From Manihot esculenta (Eukaryota; Streptophyta; Magnoliopsida; Malpighiales; Euphorbiaceae): 64,000 bases of DNA. Below, one piece after another: positions 54,801 to 64,000 of the stretch (within the stretch, counting starts at the first letter, position 1; each line of letters starts with the position of its first letter). Below the pieces are notes generated by a model. It was not told the origin of the DNA. It saw nothing but the letters and a program-made list of their open reading frames with translations, and searched no databases. The DNA lies in the NCBI RefSeq assembly GCF_001659605.2, contig NC_035161.2, positions 37,157,956-37,221,955 of the forward strand, given 5' to 3'. A program made the translations under genes and the position numbers.

Positions 54801-57090
54801 TTATTTGCTATATAGTTTATTGTGATTTGTTTGATTTATTGTTAATTAATGAATTTTGATTTAAATGTTCTATTTTTTTAAAAAAAAAATTGAGCACCGC
54901 TAAGTAATTTGCATAACATGTAGGAATTTATTTTTTCTTGTGCATGTTGTAGATTTAGGGAGTAGCATAAAGATTTTTATCAACCCAACCAGAATTACAT
55001 CCTTAACTATTTTGTAATATATTTTGTAAAATTTATATAAAGTTGATTTTGAAAATATAATATGTACATAAAGTTTTAGATTTTAGAACTGAAGTTATAT
55101 ATGATTGTGAATTTGGTATATTTAAAGATTTTAATTTTGATATAAATATTGATTATTAGTATAAGTTTTTGTGTTGAGATTAATGATGGTTTATGAAGTG
55201 TTTGATTTGAGTTTAAATTGTGTTGAAGTTGAAAGAAGTTTGGAGATTAAGGATTACAGAAGTTTGAGGGTTAAAAATGAAGTTTACAAAAGTTTGGGGT
55301 TAAGGACGGAATTAAGTCTATATTTATAAGAAAACTCTTTCAAATTTGTGGTAAAAAGAAAAAGAATTACATTGTATATATTAGACTAAAAATAAAAAAA
55401 TTATTATAAAATGTGATGTTTTTTATTTGATTAATTAAATAATCAGGCAGCGCGGTTGAAAATAGGTAAAACGAAATATCAAAAGAAAAAGTAAAAAAAC
55501 AAATAATAAATTAATGAAGTTTGTTCTGTGGTTGATTATTTTTTGAAAATGTATATACTTAATACAGTTAAAAGAATAAATTTTATATTATTTTTAATAT
55601 ACTTTTTACTAATCTTAATTAATTATTAAATTTATTTTAGAATTAATAAATTTTATATTTTGATATATATTTATATAAATTAAAAATTAATAAATAAATT
55701 TTTATCACAAAATAACGATTTATAATTTGAAGTAAATAAAAAGAAAAAAATATATATTAATTTGTGAGTAATATTTTTAATTAATTTATTTCATTATTAT
55801 ATATTATTTAGCAAGCAAAATTCGTGGCTTTGCTCTGTTATAATTAAATTAAGGCAACACAGAGGGAGATCCTTTTGGAAAAGGTGTAACTCAATATTCC
55901 TTTCCATTGTATACATCTAACAATTTATCAATATTAATTTATGTTTTTTATTTTAAATTTTTTGTAAAGTAAATAAAATTTTCATAATTATTATATGAAA
56001 AAATTGATTTTAATAGAAATTGAAAATAATTTTAAAGAATATATAAACATAATATTTATTTAAAAAACATAAAAATTGAAATCTATACATTTGCATTATA
56101 GATTTTATAAATTTATATCAATGATATGCATTTCTATAAAGTATTTATTTTATGAAAAAATATTAAATTAATAAAAATAATAAACACAGCAAAATATTAT
56201 TTTTAGTTAATAACAATGGGGGATGATTCACAAAAAGAGATAGTCCATAATTATCATGACTCTTGAATCATCATCCATCTGGCGGGGACGTGGTCCCCAA
56301 GGAATAGGGACTGCAACTCCCTTGATCAAATGGCAAAATTTCCACTATAATTGAATTGGCCTAACTTTGTTATGTTTGCTTTCTTCATCCTATCCGTAGA
56401 TTCTACTCTCATATCAATAGCTTCCCTATTCCTATCTCTCATACCACTACACGACAAATGAGCGCAGGCCGCTGATTGCGTTTCTACCAAAAAGAAGAAA
56501 AGAATAGAAAAATCTTCCAATGCAGAGAAGAACTTCCCAAGAATTTGAGCTTTAGTAGTGAAGACGCACCTGGAGATTACAGCTAGCAAAAAAGTGAAAG
56601 CCGGTACAAGATCAGTCATAGCTGTGGACAGAGTTGGAGAGCTATATTTTATCCCAGTGTTCATAAGCATCTGAATGCTACAACTGCACACATTTTCAAT
56701 AATCATCTGCTGATTTTATTATTAACTATAAACCGATAAATTAATTGTACATAATTAAACAATTAACACCTGCAAACACCCAGAAGAAATATTTTGAAAA
56801 GGATGGACGCTGTAAGTTGGGGGAGAGGTCTTTTCCTGAAACAAATTGATTAAGATTTTATTATATATATATCTAGGAAAACGTGGATAAGTTTAGGATG
56901 GAGAGAGTATGAAATACCTGTAAAAAATGAAACAAGAAGGAAGAAGGATAAAGATGGCTAAGGCATTTGAGTAAACTATATAGACAAATTGATTCATGCC
57001 TCTAGTCATGGCGGCTTTCATGATGATGTTTACGCCAACCTCCGTGAACTCTGTCACCACCATAGCTGCTGCCACTCCTAGACCTGCCAT
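51875..57090 (-). CDS. WAT1/UMAMIT-type transporter, gene 2 (seven exons, long intron 3)
   Basis: Exons: 57090-56918, 56835-56770, 56683-56570, 52841-52619, 52525-52367, 52264-52113, 52031-51875. They total 1,044 nt, giving 347 aa with matching phases. Exons 3, 5 and 6 have the same lengths as in gene 1 (114, 159, 152 nt). Start ATG 57090 ([15 protein letters not shown]). Motifs: [75 protein letters not shown], and an acidic tail. Role as for gene 1: a small-solute (amino acid or auxin type) membrane transporter. Intron 3 is 3,728 bp, so the two halves could be mistaken for two genes. The junction AG/A-ATGGAA and the missing complementary exons on each side support one gene. All junctions are GT-AG. 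Confidence 0.9.
52842..56569 (-). other. Long intron 3 of WAT1 gene 2
   Basis: A strongly AT-rich 3.7-kb intron without open frames or a recognisable transposon. A loosely repeated AGAAGTTTG(A/G)GG(T/A)TTAA-type stretch lies at about 55230-55310. In gene 1 the homologous intron (48583-48092) is about 0.5 kb, so most of this length was gained or is retained only here. Confidence 0.8.
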
Positions 57091-57135
57091 TGTTGAGCGT
57101 TTCTCTTGCAAACTCAAAATGCAAATATTTAGACA

Positions 57136-57170
57136 GTGAGGGTTTTGGTTTTTGGGTCCTTCATTATATT
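57136..57170 (-). promoter_or_regulatory. Putative core promoter of WAT1 gene 2
   Basis: Minus-strand AATATAATGA (57170-57161) followed by AGGACCCAAAAACCAAAACC and CTCAC (57160-57136), 46 nt before the ATG. It shares AGGACCCAAAA...CCTCAC with gene 1. Confidence 0.4.
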
Positions 57171-58517
57171 GAAAATGTCTGGAATTGACAGAAGTGTTGT
57201 TTTGCTCTAGAAAACATTTATTTATTTGATGTTTTTATTTCAAGAAATTAATAAAACAGAAAAATAAAAAAGTAGTATATATGATTTCCGATGTTTACTT
57301 GCAAGGGAAGATTAAACCTTGCTTTCTGACTTTCTAAAACTTGTGCGTGTTGTGTTGGACGTTGGAGTGACCCTACTTCGTTTTCAATATTTCATTCGTT
57401 TGAGTTTATATGCAGCAATAATATCTCATATCGTGTGTAGCTTTGCACTAACACAACATAATTAAAGTAAGAAACTAATTATATAATTAAACATCTTTTT
57501 AGTTAGTTGTCGCAGTTCCTAATCTAAATCCTCTAACTAAATAAAAAAAAAAATTAGATTTAGCTCATGAATATTCAATTGGATCTGGTCATGTGGATTT
57601 GATTCGCTTTTAATGAGGGCTAATAAGGATCAATGGAGCAAGTCGACCATCATCATCGCCAACCATAAGTGGCCAATGGATTAGGTGAAATGAGTCCAAA
57701 TTTTTTGACATATTGAGTCACTTTCGGATTGCAAGTCTATTGACTTATTCATTAAATTATTGTAAAAAAAATATTTATTAATTTAGAGATTTCATAAAAG
57801 TCAATTTTTTTGAAAAAAGTTTTTTATTTACTTTTTAAATTAAAATTTGAATTGTATTGGATTAATTCAATTTTAATTATTATATATATTTCTAATTAAG
57901 TATGAATATTCACGAATCACTAAAAAGTGAAACCACCAACAGGGAGAGGGAGAGTTCAGAATATAACTATTTAAACGGTAATAAAACGACATGTGATTCA
58001 TGAAGTTTCGAATTATCAAGATGATTTTGACAATTCAATAGACAAACATCATCTGAATATTTAAATTTTAAAATTTCGCAAACACAAAATAAAATTAATC
58101 ACCCTTATTGTGGATGTCTACTAATTTCTTTGCTATTTGATTTATCAATTGCTGTCTAAGTTTCTTTTTCATCAATATTTATTAATTAAGTATAGATCGG
58201 CATAGCCTTGTCAATAAAGTGGGAGCATTTGATTGATAATTAGCATGTGATTATGACCAGTATGCTCCAAACCCAAACCTAAACCCATTTAATTATGCGT
58301 AGAGTTGGAAAATATTTTTCAATTCGGTGCACGTGTATCCTGCTAATACCATACGATGAAATATAAAAGTTTTAATTTTAATTTATTTATATAAATTAAA
58401 GTGCGTAAAAATGGATGTTAAAAAAAAAAAGAAAAAAAGTGCGTAAAAATATTTTCACATAAAAATAACGAGCATTGTTAAAAAATCTCAAAAATATCAA
58501 TTCGATTCTTTAAATTA
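57171..58517. other. AT-rich intergenic DNA
   Basis: No open frame with family signature, RNA gene or bounded repeat found. The least AT-rich part is about 57560-57740. Confidence 0.6.
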
Positions 58518-58989
58518 TAGGAAAAGGTAAAAAAAAATATTTTATTTTATTAATTTTTATTTTAAAATTTATAATTTAATTTATATTAAACGTAAAAAAA
58601 TTTATTTATATTAAACGTAAAAAATATACTATCTGATTTCATTAATTTTTATTTTAAAATTTATAATTTAATTTATATCAAAATAATATTTATAATATCA
58701 TGAAGATAATTTTTAATATTATGAAAAATTATTGATATAATAAAAAATATAAATATTAATTAAAAAATATAAAAAAATATTATGTAATTTTATTTATTTT
58801 TATTTTAAAATTGGTGATTAAATTTATGTTAAATTAATAATTTTTGATATAATTTTAATATTAATATTTTTAGTGGTATTTAAAAATTATTATTTTTTAA
58901 TAATGATATAATATTATATATATTATTTTAATATAAATTAAATTTAAAAAATTAATAAAATTATAAAATATTTTTTTATACTTCCCCTA
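58518..58989. mobile_element. MITE-like foldback element
   Basis: 472 bp with related ends: TAGGAAAAGGTAAAAAAAAA on the left and, reading inward from the right, TAGGGGAAGTATAAAAAAAT. Inverted homology continues inward (ATTTTATTAATTTTT...). The interior holds directly repeated AATTTATAATTTAATTTATA pieces. Flanking TA suggests, but does not prove, a TA-target element. Non-coding. Confidence 0.5.
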
Positions 58990-59125
58990 AATCATACCCT
59001 TATTTTGATCGCACAATTTCCATTCATTGCTATTAATGGGATAACATATTAAAGCATAACAACAGTAACCCAACCAACGGAAGATGGTGGCTACTGATTA
59101 ACGTGTTAAGGAAAATTTATTATTT

Positions 59126-59620
59126 AGTTTATGGATTCTTTTATTATTAATAAATTAATTTTTATATTTTAAAAATTTATTAAAATATTTTTATTTTTAA
59201 TCTCTATCAATAAAATAATTTTTTATTTATTTTTATAATTAAAAATATAATAAAAAATTAAATTATTTATTTTTCTCTATTTTTCTTCTCTTATTTGTTT
59301 TTAAACGTCTATGTTTTTTATAAAAAAAAATATTTTATTGATGAAAAGAAAAAATATTTTAATAAATTAAAAAAAATTTTAATAAATTTTTAAAAATATA
59401 AAAAATTAACTTATTAATAATAGTAATATTTAAGAAATAGTTTTATTTAAGGATAAAATTAAATTTTAAAAATTTTTTATTTATTATTTATTTTTAATAG
59501 AAAAAATATCAAATAACTATTTTATTAATAAAAATAAAAAATAAAAATATTTTAATAGATTTTTAAAAATATAAAAATTAATTTATTAATAATAAAAATA
59601 TTTAAAAAGTAAATAAAAAC
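59126..59620. repeat. AT-rich foldback unit 1
   Basis: A left arm (about 59140-59270; AAAATTTATTAAAATATTTT core) is followed by two reverse-complement copies (about 59335-59440 and 59455-59620; AAAATATTTTAATA...TTTTAAAAATATAAAAA). Unit 2 at about 60150-60980 has the same arm order. Confidence 0.55.
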
Positions 59621-59785
59621 ATCTCGTATGTTACTTTGAATTTTGATATTAAGAATCAATATAAATTTATAAACCCAGGTCAAAATAAAATTATATATAA
59701 GCTACAGAAAAATCTTGGTTGATACTTCCAATAATTATAAATGAAACTGGACTGAGTCCATTTTCAAGAAAAGGAAATCAATACG

Positions 59786-59986
59786 ATGAGCATAAAAGTT
59801 TCGGCACTTTTGGGCCTGATAGCATGGTTCCTGGGCATGGGAATCCAGCACCCTAATTCTCTATTTGATGCCAACTGCTATATCCTCATATTAGCTTACA
59901 TTTGGGCTATTTTTTCTTCTTTAACTTTTTTATTTTTGCCTTTCGTTTCGAAAAACAAAATACAACCAGATAATCATAATAGATAA
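59786..59986 (+). other. Small open frame of unknown meaning
   Basis: 66 aa, with two hydrophobic stretches (ALLGLIAWFLGMGI; YILILAYIWAIFSSLTFLF) around GIQHPNSLFDANC. I do not recognise it. It could be a degraded exon of a membrane protein or chance in AT-rich DNA. No splice partner was found, and its end runs into the inverted repeat at 59972. Confidence 0.15.
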
Positions 59987-60060
59987 TAATTTTAATTAAA
60001 AAATCAGTAAAACCAACTGCCAATCAGAGAGATTTATAATAATTATTATCTATTATGATT
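59972..60060. repeat. Perfect 20-bp inverted repeat
   Basis: Arms AATCATAATAGATAATAATT (59972-59991) and its exact complement (60041-60060) around a 49-bp loop. Confidence 0.85.
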
Positions 60061-60149
60061 GCCGATGGTTATGGGTGGTAATTCCTTTTCATCTTCTAAT
60101 AATTGCCGAGTTTAAATATAAATATAAAGGGAGATTTATAATTTCACAT

Positions 60150-60980
60150 CTGAATAGTATTATTATTAACAACTTAATTTTTATATTTTTAAAAATTTAT
60201 TAAAATATTTTTATATTTTCTTTTTTTTAATAAAATAATCATTTTATTTATTTTTACCGTTAAAAATATAGTAAAATATTAAATTACTCCCATTCTTTTT
60301 ATCCTCTTTCTTTTTCTTCTCCTCCTTATTCTTCTTTTTATTCTTCATTCATTTTTCCTCCTCCTCGTCTTCTTCTTTAATTCTTTTTTTTCTTCATCCT
60401 CTTCAATTTTTCCTTTTATTCCTTTTTTTAATGATGTGGAGGAAATTCTTCTTCTTCTTTTTTTTTTCTTTTTCTTCTTCATCATCTTCTTCTTTAATTT
60501 TCTTCTTCTTCTTCTCTTTCATCAACATCATCTTTCTCTTCTTTTTTTTTAAGGAGGAGGTTTTTCTTCTTCTTATTATTTTTCTTTTCCTTCATCATCA
60601 TCTTTTTTTTTCTTTTAAGAGGAGTATGAAAAATTATTTCATTAACGAAAATAAACAATAAGAATATTTTAATAGATATAAAAAAAGATAAGAGTATTTT
60701 AATAGATATAAGATAAGATAATAACGTTTTAATAGATTTTTAAAAATATTGGGACTGACTTATTAATAATAGAAATATCCAAAAACTAAATAAAAATTTT
60801 TATTTGAGGATAAAATTAAATTTTAAAAATTTTATTTTTCATCCTTTGTCTAGTTTTTAACTGAAAAGAGAATATAATAACTATTTTATTGATAAAAAGA
60901 AAAAATAAAAATATTTTAATAAATTTTTAAAAATATAAAAACTGACATATTAATAATAATAATATTTAAAAATTAAATTA
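60150..60980. repeat. AT-rich foldback unit 2 with pyrimidine tract
   Basis: Left arm about 60150-60290, reverse copies about 60660-60780 and 60815-60980, as in unit 1. Between them is a long TTC/TCT/CTT-rich tract (about 60297-60620). A 76-aa poly-Phe/Ser frame there is only the translation of the tract. Confidence 0.55.
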
Positions 60981-63454
60981 TAAATTTCACTATAAACTAA
61001 TCAAATTATAATCTTAATTTCTTTATAATATTTCGCCTTATGTATTAGTTCTCAAGGAGAATAATTAAAAAATAAATAAAGTTCAAATTATTAACAAATA
61101 TATTAAAATGTAATAGTAAAATAAATATCTATAAAAAATATACGTGTTTAATTAAACTTATTTTTATAGAATTTTGAAGATGTTATTTTTTTTGTGTGTA
61201 TTATGATATAGAATAAAATTAGTGGGTGAATAGAAAAATTGATTGGTATTTTTTTTAATATTAAAGAGGCGTAAAGGCTGATAAAATTAATTGGCTACAG
61301 TGAACGAAATATAATTTTCTCTCTTTTTTACCGGAAAAATGAATATCTGAAATAAATGATAAAATTTAAACTCCAAATTTCACTCACTTTTTACATCTTA
61401 AAAATATTAAAAAAAATTAATATTTTAAAATATAAAAAAATCAATCAAATTAAATTATGATTGGTTGGTATTTAGTTGGCAACCAATTACAAATTGTTAT
61501 ATAGTTAGATCACAGTAAACGTGAATCACAAATTGGGGTAGAGTCAATAAAGAATTATAGTGGAGTTGTTGGTGAGATGAGGTGGATGCAAACCAATCGT
61601 CCTATACGCTATCTATCCTTTTAATAAAGTCCTAATAAAAACCCTACCAAATCTTTCTACTTACCCACTTTTTTCCCTTTTTCTCTGTTTAGTATTTTAT
61701 CATTTCCAATTCTATAATTTTTTTTTATTATTGTCCTTTTATAAATTTTTTTGATATGTGATGTTTTTCTGTTTAGACATGGCCGAATTGGGTATCTACA
61801 TACAAATAAGATTTATAATTATATAATTATTTCTTGAAAATGGTACAATTGGGGAAGTCTATAGACTTATTTTATATAATTATTTCTTAAATTTGACATA
61901 AAAATAAGATAAATGGAAATAAAAATGATTGAATATAAGAAAAAAAACTAATTAATTAATTAATGGTTCTTGAATCCATTATTGAATAAAATATGAATTC
62001 TTTCCATGCTACAGCCATGCAGGTGTTTGTAGGTAATCATGCATATCATTTTCTACATTAGAAAAGGTTTGGCCATTCCTTGGCGATTGGGCAATGGAAG
62101 TGGCACGTGAAAGTCACATGAAGTGGGGGGAAGTACTAGAGCAGTAGAGAATTGGTTTGGGTAATTTGTAATAACCATCTCTCCAAATTTACGTACAAGA
62201 CAGAGGACAGAGACTACTCGTCTGCAAACCCTAGACTAGTACCAAGTACATTTTCTATCTTTCTGCAAAAAGATATATTTTCTTTAATAATTTTATTATT
62301 TCAGAAGAGCTGTGGGTCCCTCTCCCCAATGTATGTGTCTCTCTCAACTCATGCTTCGTTTGTTCCTGTGGGCCATATGTAAATTAGATTCTCTTCTCTT
62401 TTTCTTAGTGGCCTAACTCTGTATCCCAATTTATCATGTGCCTTATTCTCTTTCAATTCATTATTGCGGCCTAATTCAATAATCCAGCCCATGATTTAGA
62501 TTCTTAACTAAGAAACTAGCCCATGGCTTTCTTCAAATGTGGACTGCCGTCTTTGGATTCATCTACACAGTCTTCATGAATTAAGAATAATCTCTTCTAA
62601 TTAGTATATACCCATGAGAAATTTTTACAAAATTTCTACTAAAAATCTTTCAATATTTCCGAATGAATATATTCATAAATGGCATCATATTCAATTAATA
62701 ATAAATATCAGACAAAATCATGTCATAATTTTGTTTTGGGCAGAGCAAAAACAAGGAAAAAAGAAAAATCTTTTTGAGAAGAGAGAACAAAGAGCATCTA
62801 CCTACTATATGGCCATGCTCCCATGTGCAATCCTTTCTGTAAAGAGACTTGAAAAAAAAAATTGCAAAGTACTAGTGCTGTTTTTTGACATTGAAATGAC
62901 ATTGGTTGGGGACATCTTAAGAGAGAAACAGTTAATTACAAATAATTTTTCAGACATACATACTATGGTTGGTAGTTAGGAGGAAGATGCATGAAACTGT
63001 GATTGCTTTGCTAGCTCCTTTTGAGGTCTTCTCAATGGAGTATCTCTCTCATCTTTCTCTCTTTCAGAGAATTCAGTAAGTAAAAGAGGAAGGAGAGAGC
63101 ACTTCCTTTGTTGGATTTGATCAAACGTCTCTATCTACAATGCCCCACATATATCTGAGTCTTTGTTGTCCTCAACCAGAGAGAGAGCTTTAGATGCCTA
63201 TTCCATCTCTCTATGATTGCGAGTCATTTTCACTTCTCTGTTGGCTAAAGGCAGGCCCTCACATCATCAATACTCAACTGCTGCAATTATACCCTTCCTC
63301 TCTTTTGAAGCTTTATTATTTCTCATCATTCCTATAAAGCATTTCCAATGATTTTGCTAATCTCATTTCCCATCTCATTGCTTCCATAAGACAAGTTAAG
63401 ATTCCATCTTTTACATGCATGTCTCCTATCATTTGGGATTTAAGAAAAAGCTCC

Positions 63455-63485
<31 letters not shown>

Positions 63486-64000
63486 TGCACTTAATTTGTT
63501 CTCCTATACCTTTAATCTATCCATTTCAAGCTAGATTTCCTTTGTTTGTCACAAAAAAAAACCCAAGTATTAATGAGGATTTGCTGGATTAGGAACAACA
63601 TAATTGCATGGTGTGGACGTTAATCATTTTGCTCGTACAATCTGTGGTCGTGATTCCTCTGTACTCAAAGCTACCACCTTTTCTCTAGTGTATGGAGATC
63701 CATATGTCTAAATGTTTATCACCATTTTTTAAAGTCGGTTCATTTTATTATTTTTTTTAAAAAAATAAACTAATGGTTTGATCCCAACTATATATTAAAA
63801 ATTTAAACCTAATCCCAAAATATTAGGTCGATATTTTTAATATATATTATTTAGATATATAAGATTTTTAAGTAAATGGAAATATGTGACAACTAATCTC
63901 AACAACATGTTGTGCGGATATTTTTAATTTTTAAATTTAAAAATATAAAAAATTTTAAATTTTAAGAACATCTTATTATTCATCTCCATATATTATATTT
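60981..64000. other. Intergenic DNA, possible flank of a gene beyond the window
   Basis: No gene found. From about 62000 the DNA is less AT-rich with CT-rich stretches (for example 63040-63070), as in plant promoters or 5' leaders, but I can support no exon. Short inverted repeat GATTGGTTG/CAACCAAT at about 61460-61490. Confidence 0.5.
63457..63485. repeat. (TTA)n microsatellite
   Basis: About nine uninterrupted TTA/TAT repeats. Confidence 0.9.

Noticed and set aside
56326..56706. 126-codon frame on the minus strand
   Set aside because: It is exon 3 of WAT1 gene 2 read through into its intron; only 56570-56683 is coding.
57091..57117. Nine-codon upstream extension of WAT1 gene 2
   Set aside because: The extension begins with TTG, not ATG; the first ATG is at 57090.
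60431..60661. 76-codon Phe/Ser-rich frame
   Set aside because: It is the translation of a TTC/TCT pyrimidine tract.
62152..62979. Two frames of 76 and 121 codons
   Set aside because: AT-rich composition, no family motif and no splice partner.
62990..63420. Possible microRNA precursor in CT/GA-rich DNA
   Set aside because: I compared with common plant miRNAs from memory and saw neither a mature match nor a convincing hairpin.

Overview
This is nuclear DNA of a flowering plant, most likely a eudicot. The evidence is intron-rich WAT1/UMAMIT transporter genes with plant splice signals, very AT-rich intergenic DNA, and large Ty3/gypsy chromoviruses of the Tekay (Del) type primed by initiator tRNA-Met. 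I cannot name the species from the sequence alone.

Positions 1 to about 46,450 are a nest of LTR retrotransposons. I resolved it by matching LTR ends, primer binding sites, polypurine tracts and 5-bp target duplications. The host is a decayed Ty1/copia element (minus strand, 42,182-46,449). It was hit by a gypsy LTR that is now solo (43,658-45,858, plus) and by gypsy element E3 (minus; 16,135-42,181, running off the left edge). E3 was hit twice: by E4 (plus, 19,560-38,394, duplication ttatc) in gag, and by E1 (minus, <1-16,134) in integrase. E4 was hit in gag by E5 (minus, 22,924-32,036, duplication acgtg). The 5' LTR of E1 was hit by E2 (plus, 8,490-15,746, duplication tctcc). A hAT-like MITE (39,683-40,153) sits in the 5' LTR of E3. 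E4 carries one unbroken Gag-Pol frame once E5 is disregarded. E1 has one nonsense codon. E2 and E5 keep only gag-like frames with ruined pol, although the two LTRs of each are almost identical, so they look like Gag-only non-autonomous elements moved in trans.

The long LTRs (2.2-2.4 kb without the MITE) share an architecture I would look at first. Pairs of GCCGCC palindromes about 20 bp apart lie upstream of the TATA box. Two intron-like segments with plant-consensus donors, branch-point-like CTAAC/TTAAC and acceptors follow. A fast-changing array of CCAGG...CCTGG hairpins lies inside the second of these. A further acceptor-like site stands 7-10 nt before the gag ATG in all five elements. This would fit a retrovirus-like division between spliced gag message and unspliced, PBS-containing genomic RNA.

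Positions 46,450-57,200 hold a tandem pair of WAT1/UMAMIT-type transporter genes on the minus strand. Gene 1 (47,097-49,092) has seven exons, 343 aa and an apparent GC-AG intron. Gene 2 (51,875-57,090) has seven exons, 347 aa and a 3.7-kb third intron. A broken duplicate of the 5' end of gene 1 lies between them. Positions 57,200-64,000 are AT-rich intergenic DNA with foldback repeats, a MITE-like element, a pyrimidine tract and a microsatellite; I found no convincing gene there.
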